Positions 47,069-56,155 are shown, numbered from the stretch's first letter. The stretch is 64,000 bases of DNA from Planobispora longispora (GCF_016863135.1 NZ_BOOH01000018.1:1-64000), one strand, 5' to 3'. The notes: generated by a model not told the origin, from the sequence alone. Numbers and translations: made by a program.

Positions 47069-47233
47069 GCACATCCCCCGTAAAGCGCGCACGCGAGTCT
47101 TTTAATGCGGCTGTGCGAATCTATCGGCGGGCGCACATCGCCGACCTGGCTGTTTACCCTTAATTTAAGACTTCCGGGCGGCCTTCGACCGCGGGCCCGC
47201 CATCGGCTTATCGCGATATGCGGAACGGGGGAG
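47069..47233. other. AT-richer intergenic region, probable promoter of the glycosyltransferase operon
   Basis: 165 bp between the end of the polytopic transferase gene and the start of the 682-aa protein gene, both on the minus strand. It includes CTTAATTTAAG (47159-47169), a short inverted repeat with 5-bp arms and by far the most AT-rich spot nearby. A promoter for the downstream operon is likely here; I cannot fix -35/-10. Confidence 0.35.
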
Positions 47234-48829
47234 TCAATCCGGAGCGGTCAGCCTGATCGGCGAATCCGCGCTTTCTCCGGTGTGTTTCACACGGGCGTGC
47301 CAGCCGCGGACGGGGAGCCGGTATTTCCGCCATTCTGCCAGGTGGGCGACATCCCTATCGGCGTTTTCCCAGAAGACCACCATGATCGTGGATCTGATCG
47401 CCGCCTGCTGCCCCAGGTGGTAGGCGGACGCGACCGTGCGCAGGTTCCCGCCGTGCGCGCTCATCGCCTTGCAGCCCAGGTGGTAGGAGATCTGGGCGGT
47501 GTTCCAGCCGTACACCAGGCAGGGACGCCGGTAACCGATGTCCTTCAGGCCCTCCGCGACCAGGGTCGTGTCGGCGCGGGACAGTTCCGCCGAGGCGAAG
47601 TTGGCCGCCACCGGAAAGCCCTGCGCGTACACGTGCCCGACGGCGACCAGCGCGCAGAACGCCGCCGCGCACCCGACCCCCGTCCGCCGCCGCAGCGCCG
47701 CCCCCAGGACCATGAGCCCGTCCGCGGCGAGGATCGCCCACAGCCCGTAGACAGGCAGCAGATAGCGCGGCGCCGTGAGGCCGGGGTAGTAGAGATAGGC
47801 TCCGGCGACGCCCGCGCCGACGGCGACGGGAAGCAGCGCCGCGATCCGGTCGCCCCGTCTCCCCGCCGCCAGGACGCCGGCCGCCGCCAGCAGCGCGGCC
47901 GCCGCCAGCCATGCCGCCCCCGCCGGGGTGACGGGGCCGCACCTGTCCAGGCTCGAACAGACCGTCGGCCCGTCGAGGGCCCGCACGTGGTGCTCGATCA
48001 GCCACTGGTTGGTCCCGAAGTTCTCGGTCGCCTCGCTGAGCCGTCGCGCGACTCCCCCGTGCCGCACCACCGCTTCCACGACCCACTGCCCGAAACCCAC
48101 GACGGCGCCGGCCGCCAGCGAGATCAGCGCGAGCAGGGCGGGTCGGCGCCGTCTCCGGGACGTCGCCGCGGCCGCGGCGACCCCCGCCGTGATCGCGAAG
48201 ACGACCAGGGCGTCCGTCGGGCGGAACAGCGGCAGGACGGCCGCGACGACCGCCACCGCGACCAGGACGCCCCGCCGGGAGGCGTCGCCCGGCGTCAGGG
48301 CGCGCAGCACCAGTCCGGTCAATGCCACGGTGCCGAGCGCGGTGTACAGGTTGGGCATGACCTGGTTGCCGTAGAAGAGCGTCGTCCAGCAGCTGGCGAA
48401 GACCGCCGCGGCCAGCGGGACCGTGTATCCGGGCCGCACCGGCAGCCAGCTCCGGAAGGCGCCGAACAGCAGCAGGGCGGATACCACCGCCAGGTACACC
48501 CGCAGGGCCACGACCGAGTCGGTGGCCATGACCACCGGCGCGACGAGCAGCGAGGTTCCCCACCCGCGGGACTCGTGGAACCCGACCGATGCCCCGTTGG
48601 CGGAGAACTGGGTGGCGTACACGGCCTCGTCGTATCCCAGGCCGCTGCCCGAGGTGAGGAAGAGGAGCTGGACGGCGGCGTAGGAGAGCGCCACGAACGC
48701 CAGCAGGATGCCGGGGCCGGACCGGGGACGATCCTCCGGGCGCGCCGGACCGGCGCCTGCTCCGCCGGCCGGCCGGCCGCGCGCCGCGCGCCCGTCACGA
48801 TCCGGATTCGAGATCACGTCACATCGCAT
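47234..48829 (-). CDS. Polytopic GT39/ArnT-like glycosyltransferase
   Basis: 531 aa with about ten membrane helices. The first extracytoplasmic loop carries GYDEAVYATQFSANG, the acidic Asp-Glu pair typical of GT-C enzymes using polyprenyl-phosphate sugars, followed by FHESRGWGTSLLVAPV. The C-terminal 120 residues are soluble and probably extracellular. GGAAG precedes ATG 48829. It is a diverged paralogue of the next gene; both would add sugars outside the membrane from a polyprenyl-phosphate donor, such as that made by the GtrB-like protein nearby. Confidence 0.85.
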   Translation of the reverse strand: MRCDVISNPDRDGRAARGRPAGGAGAGPARPEDRPRSGPGILLAFVALSYAAVQLLFLTSGSGLGYDEAVYATQFSANGASVGFHESRGWGTSLLVAPVVMATDSVVALRVYLAVVSALLLFGAFRSWLPVRPGYTVPLAAAVFASCWTTLFYGNQVMPNLYTALGTVALTGLVLRALTPGDASRRGVLVAVAVVAAVLPLFRPTDALVVFAITAGVAAAAATSRRRRRPALLALISLAAGAVVGFGQWVVEAVVRHGGVARRLSEATENFGTNQWLIEHHVRALDGPTVCSSLDRCGPVTPAGAAWLAAAALLAAAGVLAAGRRGDRIAALLPVAVGAGVAGAYLYYPGLTAPRYLLPVYGLWAILAADGLMVLGAALRRRTGVGCAAAFCALVAVGHVYAQGFPVAANFASAELSRADTTLVAEGLKDIGYRRPCLVYGWNTAQISYHLGCKAMSAHGGNLRTVASAYHLGQQAAIRSTIMVVFWENADRDVAHLAEWRKYRLPVRGWHARVKHTGESADSPIRLTAPD

Positions 48830-48883
48830 GAGTCTTCCAAAGGATGATCCGGTGGTCGGAAATCACTGAACTGGGCACCGCGC

Positions 48884-48919
48884 GGGCGGGAACCGGGCGC
48901 CGGGCGGGAACCGGGCGCC
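48884..48919. repeat. 18-bp tandem repeat, two copies
   Basis: Two exact adjacent copies (48884-48901 and 48902-48919) of an 18-mer beginning GGGCGGGAACCGGG, followed by a degenerate third. They lie in the 126-bp gap between the two GT39-like genes. No gene is seen in the gap. Confidence 0.8.
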
Positions 48920-48955
48920 GGACGGGCGCCGCGCGGGAAGCGGGCGGGCCCGCCG

Positions 48956-50497
48956 TCAGAGGCCGGGGAGGCCGGGGAGGCCGGATTCGCGCCGCGCGAG
49001 GTCCGGCGGGACGCCCGGGCCGGTCCGGCCGTCGTGCATCCGGGCGTACCAGCCGCTGGAGGGCAGCCGGTGCCTCGGCCAGGAGGCCAGGTCGGGGGCG
49101 TTCCTGTCCGCGTCGCCCCGGTAGACGACGATGACCGAGTAGCCGCTCGCCGCCCTGGCGGGCACGTGCGCCGGGGTGGCGGGCAGCGGCCGGCCGCCGG
49201 ACGTGCCGGCCGCCTCGCACCCCAGGTGGTGGCCGATCTGCGGGGCGTGCCAGCCGTACACCAGGCAGGGGCGGCGGTAGCCGATCTCCTTGACGTCGGC
49301 CGCCACGGCCACGTCCCGGGCGCGTCCGGGCGCGAGCCGCCCGACGTTGTCGATCAGGTAGCCGGCCTGCGGGAACAGGTGCCCGGCCGCGAGCAGGGCG
49401 CAGAACGCCAGTGCGCACCCGGCCCGGGCCCGGCGCCGCAGGGCGGCGGCCAGCAGGACGACGCCCTCCGCCGCGGCGATCGCCAGGAGCCCGTAGGTGG
49501 GCAGCAGGTAACGCGGGTGCGGCAGGAGCGGGTGGTACAGGTAGGCGCCGGCGGCGCACGCCGCGACGGCCGCGGAGGCGGTGGCCGCCAGCCGGAGTCC
49601 CCGCCTCCACAGCAGCGCCGAGCCAGCCGCCGCGAGCAGCAGGAACCCCGCCGCCCAGGCGGCCGCCCCGGCGGTGACGGGGCCGCAGCCGTCCAGCGTC
49701 GAGCAGACCACCGGCCCGTCCAGCGCCCGCAGGTAGTGCCCGGCGAGCCACCGGTAGGGCCCGAAGTACTCGGTCGCCAGCTCCATGCGCTCGGCGGCGC
49801 CTCCGTACCGGCGGACCGCGTCCACGATCCACAGGCCCCACGCGACCGCCAGCCCCGCGCCCAGGGCGGCGATCACCGCGAGGGAGTCGCGCCGGGCCGC
49901 CGCGCGCGGGGTGAGGACGACCGCGGCCGCCAGGGCCAGGACGATGACCGTCGTGTCGGTGGGGCGGAACAGCGCGACGAGGACCACGAGACCGGCCGTC
50001 GCGGCGAGGAGCCCCCGGCCGCGGGAGGCGGCCGGGGCGGCCGCCCGCACGACCAGGCCGGTGAGCGCGACGGCCCCGAGCGCCGTGAAGATGTTCGGCA
50101 TGGCCTCGCCGCCGTAGAGCACCGCCGGCCAGCAGGCGGCGAAGATCGCCGCGGCCAGCGGGACGGTGCGCCCCGGCCGCACCGGGAGCCAGATCCGGAA
50201 GGCGCCGAACAGCAGCAGCGCCGACAGGACCATCAGATACGCGCGCAGGACCGCGATCGAGTCCGTGAACATGACCACGGGGGCGACCACGAGCGGCGTT
50301 CCCCAGCCGCGGGAGGCGTGGAACGCGATGGGCGCCCCGTTCCCGGAGAACTGGCTGATGTACACCGCCTCGTCCCATTCGATCCCGAACGCCGTCGTGA
50401 CCAGGGAGAACTGGGCCACGGCGTAGCACAGGGAGACGACCGCCAGCAGGAAGACCGGGGTGGTCCACGGGGTACGGCCCGGCGCGCGGGTGGTCAC
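48956..50497 (-). CDS. Polytopic GT39/ArnT-like glycosyltransferase (paralogue)
   Basis: 513 aa, same layout as the neighbouring 531-aa protein: EWDEAVYISQFSGNG in the first loop, FHASRGWGTPLVVAPVV, ALFRPTDT, HPRYLLPTYGL and EIGYRRPCLVYGWHAPQIGHHLGC near the C-terminus. GTG 50497 overlaps the rmlB stop (GTGA), so this gene is coupled to the dTDP-sugar genes. That coupling suggests that its donor sugar derives from dTDP-4-keto-6-deoxyglucose. Confidence 0.87.
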   Translation of the reverse strand: MTTRAPGRTPWTTPVFLLAVVSLCYAVAQFSLVTTAFGIEWDEAVYISQFSGNGAPIAFHASRGWGTPLVVAPVVMFTDSIAVLRAYLMVLSALLLFGAFRIWLPVRPGRTVPLAAAIFAACWPAVLYGGEAMPNIFTALGAVALTGLVVRAAAPAASRGRGLLAATAGLVVLVALFRPTDTTVIVLALAAAVVLTPRAAARRDSLAVIAALGAGLAVAWGLWIVDAVRRYGGAAERMELATEYFGPYRWLAGHYLRALDGPVVCSTLDGCGPVTAGAAAWAAGFLLLAAAGSALLWRRGLRLAATASAAVAACAAGAYLYHPLLPHPRYLLPTYGLLAIAAAEGVVLLAAALRRRARAGCALAFCALLAAGHLFPQAGYLIDNVGRLAPGRARDVAVAADVKEIGYRRPCLVYGWHAPQIGHHLGCEAAGTSGGRPLPATPAHVPARAASGYSVIVVYRGDADRNAPDLASWPRHRLPSSGWYARMHDGRTGPGVPPDLARRESGLPGLPGL

Positions 50498-51471
50498 CGG
50501 GCGGCCGCCTTCAGCGGGCGCCACCAGTCCTCGTGCTCCCGGTACCACGCCACGGTCTCGGCCAGCCCTTCGCCGAAGTCCACCCGGGGTTCGTAGCCGA
50601 TCGCCCGGATCTTGCCGCTGTCCACGGAGTAGCGCAGGTCGTGGCCCAGCCGGTCGGGGACGCGCACGACCATGTCCCATCCCGCGCCGAAGGCGGCCAG
50701 CAGCCGCTCCGTGAGCTCCAGGTTGGTCAGCTCGACGCCTCCGCCGATGTTGTAGATCTCACCGGGGGACCCCTTCTCCAGCACGAGCTGGATGCCCCGG
50801 CAGTGGTCGTCGACGTGCAGCCATTCGCGGACGTTCCGCCCGACGCCGTAGAGGGGGACCCGCCGCCCGTCGATCAGGTTGGTGACGAACAGCGGGATGA
50901 CCTTCTCGGGATACTGGTGCGGGCCGTAGTTGTTGGAACAGCGGGTGACGCGGACGTCGAGGCCGTGGGTCCTGGCGTACGCGCGGCAGAACAGGTCGCC
51001 GGAGGCCTTGGCCGCCGAGTAGGGCGAGTTCGGCAGCAGGGGCCGCGACTCGGACCAGGAGCCCTCCGCGATGGAGCCGTACACCTCGTCGGTGGAGATC
51101 TGCACGAACGTGCCGACCCCGCCCTCCAGCGCCGCCTGCAGCAGCCGCTGGGTGCCCAGGACGTTGGTCGTGGTGAAGTCGCCCGCGTCGGCGATGGACC
51201 GGTCGACGTGGGACTCCGCCGCGAAGTTCACGATCACGTCGTGACCGGGGACGACCTCGGCGAGCAGGTGCTCGTCGGCGATGTCCCCGCGGACGAAGCG
51301 GTAGTTGCGGTGATCGGCCACGGGGGCGAGGTTGGCGAGGTTCCCGGCGTAGGTGAGCTTGTCGAGGACCGTCACCCGGGCGTCCTCGAACCCCGGGTAG
51401 GCGCCCCGCAGCAGGGATCGCGTGTAGTGGGAGCCGATGAACCCGGCTCCGCCGGTGATGAGGATTCTCAT
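50494..51471 (-). CDS. rmlB: dTDP-glucose 4,6-dehydratase
   Basis: 325 aa extended SDR. NAD-binding GGAGFIGS is at residues 7-14, the active-site STDEVYG (Thr-Asp-Glu triad) in the middle, and the catalytic YSAAKA Tyr/Lys pair follows. NREWLHVDDHCRGI-type text (NVREWLHVDDHCRG) is typical of RmlB. It makes dTDP-4-keto-6-deoxy-glucose. Its ATG overlaps the rmlA stop (ATGA), and its stop overlaps the next transferase gene. No rmlC or rmlD is in the window, so the product is not shown to go on to rhamnose; a WecE-like enzyme is present instead. Confidence 0.96.
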   Translation of the reverse strand: MRILITGGAGFIGSHYTRSLLRGAYPGFEDARVTVLDKLTYAGNLANLAPVADHRNYRFVRGDIADEHLLAEVVPGHDVIVNFAAESHVDRSIADAGDFTTTNVLGTQRLLQAALEGGVGTFVQISTDEVYGSIAEGSWSESRPLLPNSPYSAAKASGDLFCRAYARTHGLDVRVTRCSNNYGPHQYPEKVIPLFVTNLIDGRRVPLYGVGRNVREWLHVDDHCRGIQLVLEKGSPGEIYNIGGGVELTNLELTERLLAAFGAGWDMVVRVPDRLGHDLRYSVDSGKIRAIGYEPRVDFGEGLAETVAWYREHEDWWRPLKAAAR

Positions 51472-52535
51472 GCGCGCACCTGGATTCTGCTGTGGTCGCC
51501 CACCATGAGGCCGTACGTGTTGGGGGTGCCCTCCGCTCGGCTCACCTCGACGTTGCGGCCGATGAGGGAGTGGGCCAGCCGGGAGACCCCGTGGATGGAG
51601 GAGTCGTCGAGCACGATCGAGTACTCGACCTCGGTGTCCTGCACGACGCAGCGCGGCCCGATCGTGGTGAAGGGCCCGACGTAGGAGGACTGGATCTTCG
51701 CGTCGGCTCCCACCACGATGGGTCCGCGCAGGACGGAGTTCTCCACGACGGCTCCGGGCTCGATGACGACCCTGCCGGTGATCTCGCTCAGCCCGTCGAC
51801 CGTGCCCCGGTTGTCGGGCTCGACGGTCTCCAGGATCATGCGGTTGCACTCCAGCAGATCCTGCAGCCGGCCGGTGTCCTTCCAGTACCCCGTCACCAGG
51901 TGCGAGTGGACGGCGCGGCCGTTGTCGATCAGCCACTGGATCGCGTCGGTGATCTCCAGCTCGCCGCGGGCGGACGGGGTGATCGCCCGGACCGCCTCGT
52001 GGATGGCGGGAGAGAAGGAGTAGACCCCGACGACGGCCATGTCGCTGCGCGGGAAGGCCGGCTTCTCCTGGAGTCCGATGATCTCCCCGGCGGGGCCGAG
52101 CTCGGCGACCCCGTAGAACTGGGGTTCGCTGACCCTGGTCAGCAGGACCTGGGCGTCGTAGCCGCCCCGGCGGAACGCGCCGACGAGGTCGGAGATCCCG
52201 CCGACCAGGAAGTTGTCGCCGAGGTACATGACGAACGGCTCGTCGCCGAGGAACTCCTGGGCGATCAGGACGCAGTGCGCGAGCCCGAGCGGGGCCTCCT
52301 GCGGAATGTAGGTGACCTCGAGGCCGAAGCGGGAGCCGTCTCCCACGGCCTCGCGCACCTCGGCGCCGGTGTCGCCGGTGATGATGCCGACTTCGGTGAT
52401 CCCGGCGTCGCGTATCGCCTCGAGCCCGTAGTAGAGCACCGGTTTGTTGGCGACGGGGACCAGTTGCTTGGCGGACGTGTGGGTCAACGGCCGCAATCTC
52501 GTGCCTTTGCCGCCCGCCAGGACGAGTGCTTTCAA
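51468..52535 (-). CDS. rmlA: Glucose-1-phosphate thymidylyltransferase, long (StrD-like) form
   Basis: 355 aa. Nucleotidyltransferase signature GGKGTRLRPLT is at residues 8-18, with KQLVPVANKP, YLGDN and EKP. Residues about 240-355 form a left-handed beta-helix with hexapeptide repeats (ITGRVVIEPGAVVENSVLRGP), as in the antibiotic-pathway StrD-like enzymes rather than the short 290-aa RmlA. It makes dTDP-glucose from dTTP and glucose 1-phosphate. First gene of the operon rmlA-rmlB-GT39. Confidence 0.94.
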   Translation of the reverse strand: MKALVLAGGKGTRLRPLTHTSAKQLVPVANKPVLYYGLEAIRDAGITEVGIITGDTGAEVREAVGDGSRFGLEVTYIPQEAPLGLAHCVLIAQEFLGDEPFVMYLGDNFLVGGISDLVGAFRRGGYDAQVLLTRVSEPQFYGVAELGPAGEIIGLQEKPAFPRSDMAVVGVYSFSPAIHEAVRAITPSARGELEITDAIQWLIDNGRAVHSHLVTGYWKDTGRLQDLLECNRMILETVEPDNRGTVDGLSEITGRVVIEPGAVVENSVLRGPIVVGADAKIQSSYVGPFTTIGPRCVVQDTEVEYSIVLDDSSIHGVSRLAHSLIGRNVEVSRAEGTPNTYGLMVGDHSRIQVRA

Positions 52536-52656
52536 GCTCGGTCCCCTCTGCTCAGTTACGCGGTCGCGTTGGGACCGCCCGACCGTTCAGATTCTGAGCG
52601 GGAGGCAAGCGACGGGCCCGCGTGTTTGCGGATCGCCCACCGGCGCATTACCAACA

Positions 52657-53121
52657 CTAGACGCTGGCGCGGTTCCGGAACGTCCACGACCTGTTGATCG
52701 CGTAACTCAGGAAGGCGCCGCCCGCCATGATGCAGAACTGCGCGAATACCACCGGGATGTCGAAAATTCCCACCAGAAGCGGCAAACCGACCATGGATGC
52801 CGCGAGAAAGCCCAGGCAGACCACGTAGAACCGCGCGTAGCCCTCGATCCACGACCCGCAGGTGACGCGGAAAACCGCCAGGCGGTACCACGGATAGACA
52901 ATCAGCACCGTGGCGAAATGGCAGGTCGCGACCACGAGAAGATACGGGACCGAATCTTCAAGGATTGGCAATGCGAGGGCAAGGAGACCCAAATAGACCA
53001 GGGCTGTAAGGCCCCCTCCTATCAAGTATGTGATGCGCTGGTCATGAAGGACCGATACCGGCGTGCGCCTCCGGATACCCGAGTCGCCCCGAGAAGCGGT
53101 CCGCACCTCTACTTCGGTCAT
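52657..53121 (-). CDS. GtrA-like small membrane protein
   Basis: 154 aa with four predicted membrane helices and the GtrA-family pattern (YLIGGGLTALVYLGLL, FATVLIVYPWYRLAVF, GAFLSYAINRSWTFR). Such proteins flip polyprenyl-phosphate sugars across the membrane. The divergent GtrB-like transferase gene 101 bp away makes the lipid-linked sugar. The pair would supply donors for the GT39-like and other extracytoplasmic transferases. Confidence 0.88.
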   Translation of the reverse strand: MTEVEVRTASRGDSGIRRRTPVSVLHDQRITYLIGGGLTALVYLGLLALALPILEDSVPYLLVVATCHFATVLIVYPWYRLAVFRVTCGSWIEGYARFYVVCLGFLAASMVGLPLLVGIFDIPVVFAQFCIMAGGAFLSYAINRSWTFRNRASV

Positions 53122-53222
53122 TCTGGTGACACCTCCAGCAGAGATCTAAATGGTCGTCGAGTGGAGTCTGCAGGATCGTACATGGATCCCGGAGATTCAA
53201 AACCAATAAGCGGGAGAATAGA

Positions 53223-54227
53223 GTGTCGATTTCAGTGGTCATCCCGTGCTACCGCTCGGGGAGAACCCTTCCGGCCCTGACGGCCAGGCTCGTCTCGGTG
53301 CTGCGCGACATGTCCGTCCCGCACGAGGTGATCCTCGTGGTCGACGGAAGCCCCGACGACACCTGGGAGGTCGCGGCCGCGCTGGCCCGCCAGGTCGGCG
53401 CGGTCCGCGCGATCCGCCTCTCCCGCAACTACGGCCAGCACAACGCCCTGGTCGCCGGCATCAGGGAGGCGCGGTTCGACGTGGTCGTCACCATGGACGA
53501 CGACCTGCAGCACCCTCCGGAGCAGATCCCGCTCCTGCTGAGCGCGCTCGAAGGCGACCGCCTGGACCTGGTGTACGGCCTCCCGCACGAGGAGGAGCAC
53601 GGGTTCGTCCGGAGCCTGGCCTCCCGGACGGTGAAAACCGGGATGTCCTGCGTGCTGGGCATCCGCAACGCGCAGAAGATCAGCGCGTTCCGCGCGTTCC
53701 GGACCTGCCTGCGCGACGGGTTCCGGGAGCTCTCCGGCCCGCACGCCTCCGTCGACGTCGCCCTCTCATGGAGCACCACGAAGGTCGGCGCGGTCAGGGT
53801 GCACATGAACGAACGCGAGCACGGAGGGTCCAACTACACCCTCCGCACGCTGGTGCGGCACACGGCGAACATGCTCCTGGGCTACAGCACCGCCCCGCTG
53901 CGGATCGCGAGCTACCTCGGGTTCGTCACCGGCGCCATCGGCCTGGTCCTGGGGGGCGTGGTCCTGTGGCGCTTCGCCACGGGCGACACGACCGTGGCCG
54001 GGTTCACCACGGTCGCGTCGATGGTCGCGATCTTCTCCTCCGCCCAGCTGATCTCCATCGGCGTCCTCGGCGAGTACATCGGCCGCATCCACGGCGGAGG
54101 ACTGGGGCGGCCGACCTACGTGGTCCGCGAGCGCACCGAACTGTCCGCCCCGGTCAGTCTTCCCGCCCCGCAGAGCGCCGACGATCTTCTGTACACATCA
54201 GTCGGTTCCGGACCGCATGAACAGTGA
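53223..54227 (+). CDS. GtrB/DPM1-like polyprenyl-phosphate glycosyltransferase
   Basis: 334 aa. GT2 domain at 1-215 with SVVIPCYRSGRTLPALT, VDGSPDDTW, MDDDLQHPPEQ (metal site) and NYGQHNALVAGI, then two membrane helices (ASYLGFVTGAIGLVLGGVVL and the segment near SAQLISIGVLGEYIGR). It transfers a sugar to undecaprenyl or decaprenyl phosphate on the cytosolic side. GTG 53223 has GGGAG upstream. Its 3' end overlaps the convergent acetyltransferase gene by 74 bp. Confidence 0.92.
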   Translation: MSISVVIPCYRSGRTLPALTARLVSVLRDMSVPHEVILVVDGSPDDTWEVAAALARQVGAVRAIRLSRNYGQHNALVAGIREARFDVVVTMDDDLQHPPEQIPLLLSALEGDRLDLVYGLPHEEEHGFVRSLASRTVKTGMSCVLGIRNAQKISAFRAFRTCLRDGFRELSGPHASVDVALSWSTTKVGAVRVHMNEREHGGSNYTLRTLVRHTANMLLGYSTAPLRIASYLGFVTGAIGLVLGGVVLWRFATGDTTVAGFTTVASMVAIFSSAQLISIGVLGEYIGRIHGGGLGRPTYVVRERTELSAPVSLPAPQSADDLLYTSVGSGPHEQ

Positions 54228-54966
54228 CCACCGCGTGGGAGGGCTGGAAGCCGTAACGCGTCCACGCCCTCTGCACGCGCGTGTTGTGCTCCTGGGTGGA
54301 GATGACCACCTCCGCCGAGCCCCGGCCGAGCGCCCGCTCCTCCACCGCGCCCAGCAGGTGCGTGTACAGGCCGCGGCCCTGTGCGGCCGGGACGACGCCG
54401 GCGAGCAGGATCTCCGTCCGGTCCCCGTCGTCCACCGTGGCCAGCCCGAGGAGCTCCGCGCCGGCCCCCGGTGACCCCGGCCCCCACAGGCCCAGGCACC
54501 GCCCCTCGGCGGCGGTGGCGGCCGCCCACTCCCGGTAGCCCTCCAGGGCGCTCATCCGGTCGAAGAGCGGGTTGGCCGCGTAGTGGTTCCCGTAGTCCGC
54601 GAAGATCTCCGCGACCAGCGCGGACGCCGCCGCGGGGTCCCTCAGCTCCCCCGTGCGGTACCCGTCGGCCGGTCCGGGCCGGCGGCCCCGGCCCGCGGGC
54701 AGGCGCCAGTACATCAGGGAGCCCGCGAACAACGGGGTCCGGTCCTCGAACGACAGCCGCGCGAACCAGTCGACGCACTCGGCCGGGTATCTCACGATGA
54801 CGACGTCGGCGGCCGAGGCGAGGACGGCCTCCCGGACCTCCCGGACCTCCGGGAGCGGCCCGTCCTGCCCGACCGTCAGCCGTTCCACGGAGAGGCCGAA
54901 CTTCGCCGACTCCAGCGGGGACCCCTCGGCCCGCGCCGGGGCGGGCGTCAGGGCGGGCGTCCCCAT
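54154..54966 (-). CDS. GNAT-family N-acetyltransferase, likely a dTDP-amino-sugar acetyltransferase (WecD-like)
   Basis: 270 aa. The GNAT fold is in the C-terminal half, with the acetyl-CoA loop PAAQGRGLYTHLLGAVEERA followed by VVISTQEHNTRVQRAW and a final GFQP strand. The N-terminal half resembles that of E. coli WecD-type proteins in size and position. Its start overlaps the stop of the WecE-like gene (TGATG), so the pair is translated together. This supports N-acetylation of dTDP-4-amino-4,6-dideoxygalactose or a similar sugar. The last 74 bp overlap the convergent GT2 gene. Confidence 0.82.
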   Translation of the reverse strand: MGTPALTPAPARAEGSPLESAKFGLSVERLTVGQDGPLPEVREVREAVLASAADVVIVRYPAECVDWFARLSFEDRTPLFAGSLMYWRLPAGRGRRPGPADGYRTGELRDPAAASALVAEIFADYGNHYAANPLFDRMSALEGYREWAAATAAEGRCLGLWGPGSPGAGAELLGLATVDDGDRTEILLAGVVPAAQGRGLYTHLLGAVEERALGRGSAEVVISTQEHNTRVQRAWTRYGFQPSHAVVTVHAVRNRLMCTEDRRRSAGRED

Positions 54967-56120
54967 CAGGCCACCTCGTAGGACAGGACGGCGTCGACCA
55001 CGCGGGACACGTCCGTCTCGTCGAGGTCCGCGAAGAGCGGCAGGCGCACCAGCCGGTCCGCGACCCGCTCCGTGACCGGGCACCCGCCCGACGCCGGGCG
55101 GCCGTACCGCTCCCCGGCGGGCGAGGCGTGCAGCGGCTGGTAGTGGAAGGCCGCCTGCACGCCCCGCTCCGCGAGATGGGCGATCAGGGCCTGCCGGTTC
55201 TCCAGATCGGGCAGGAGCAGGTAGTAGAGGTGGGCGGGATGGACCCGGTCCCCGGGCACGACGGGCTGCGCGACCTCGTTGTCGGCCGCCCAGTCCGCCA
55301 GTTCCGCGTGGTAGGCGTGCCAGACGGCCTGGCGGCGGGACTGGATCCCGTCGAAGGACTCCAGCTGCGCGGTCAGCTGCGCGGCGAGGACGTCGGAGGG
55401 CAGATAGCTCGATCCGATGTCGACCCACCGGTACTTGTCGACCTGTCCCCGGAAGAACTGGCTCCGGTTGGTGCCCTTCTCGCGGATCACCTCGGCGCGG
55501 GCGACGAGGGCGGCGTCGTTCAGCAGCAGCGCGCCGCCCTCGCCGCACTGCACGTTCTTCGTCACGTGGAAGCTCTGCGTCGCCATGCTCCCGAAGGAGC
55601 CCAGCGGCCGGTCCCGGTAGGAGCCGCCCAGCCCGTGGGCGTTGTCCTCGACGAGGGCGAGCCCGTGCCGCCGCGCGATCGCGCCGATCTCGTCCATCTG
55701 GCAGGCGACGCCCGCGTAGTGGACGACCACGATCGCCCTGGTCCGCGGGGTGATCTCGGCCTCGATCAGCCTCTCGTCGATGTTGAGGGTGTCGGGCCTG
55801 CAGTCCGCGAACACCGGCACCGCGCCGCGCAGGGCGAAGGCGTTCGCCGTCGAGACGAAGGTGAACGAGGGCATGATCACCTCATCCCCGGGCCGGAGGT
55901 CGAGGAGGAGGGCCGCCATCTCCAGGGCGTGCGTGCACGACGTGGTCAGCAGCGCCTTCTCCGCGCCGACCATGTTCTCCAGGAGCGTGTTGCTCCTGCC
56001 GGTGAACGGGCCGTCCCCCGCCGTGGAGCCCCGCCGAACGGCCTCGGCCACATACTCGAGTTCGTTCTGCGAAACATGGGGACGATTGAATGGAATCGTC
56101 GCCAGTTTGTTCTCAGTCAT
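54966..56120 (-). CDS. dTDP-4-amino-4,6-dideoxygalactose transaminase (WecE-like)
   Basis: 384 aa PLP aminotransferase of the DegT/DnrJ/EryC1 family. The start IPFNRP is diagnostic of the WecE/RffA branch. PLP Lys188 is in SFHVTKNVQCGEGG, and EDNAHGLGG carries the cofactor-contacting residues. It converts dTDP-4-keto-6-deoxyglucose to a 4-amino sugar, the step after RmlB. I start at ATG 56120; ATG 56144 would fall inside the hairpin at 56133-56155. A GNAT gene overlaps its stop. Confidence 0.92.
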   Translation of the reverse strand: MTENKLATIPFNRPHVSQNELEYVAEAVRRGSTAGDGPFTGRSNTLLENMVGAEKALLTTSCTHALEMAALLLDLRPGDEVIMPSFTFVSTANAFALRGAVPVFADCRPDTLNIDERLIEAEITPRTRAIVVVHYAGVACQMDEIGAIARRHGLALVEDNAHGLGGSYRDRPLGSFGSMATQSFHVTKNVQCGEGGALLLNDAALVARAEVIREKGTNRSQFFRGQVDKYRWVDIGSSYLPSDVLAAQLTAQLESFDGIQSRRQAVWHAYHAELADWAADNEVAQPVVPGDRVHPAHLYYLLLPDLENRQALIAHLAERGVQAAFHYQPLHASPAGERYGRPASGGCPVTERVADRLVRLPLFADLDETDVSRVVDAVLSYEVA

Positions 56121-56132
56121 ATGCGGATTGAA

Positions 56133-56155
56133 CTGCGGGGGCACCGCCCCCGCAG
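56133..56155 (-). terminator. Hairpin between the 781-aa membrane protein gene and wecE-like gene
   Basis: Perfect 10-bp arms CTGCGGGGGC and GCCCCCGCAG with loop ACC. On the minus strand it lies about 58 bases after the stop of the 781-aa gene and 13 bases before the transaminase ATG, so it may end the upstream transcript, or act as an attenuator in the transaminase leader. Confidence 0.6.

Noticed and set aside
50494-52535. Complete dTDP-rhamnose pathway
   Set aside because: Only rmlA and rmlB are present; no rmlC or rmlD frame could be found in the window, and a WecE-like transaminase follows instead.
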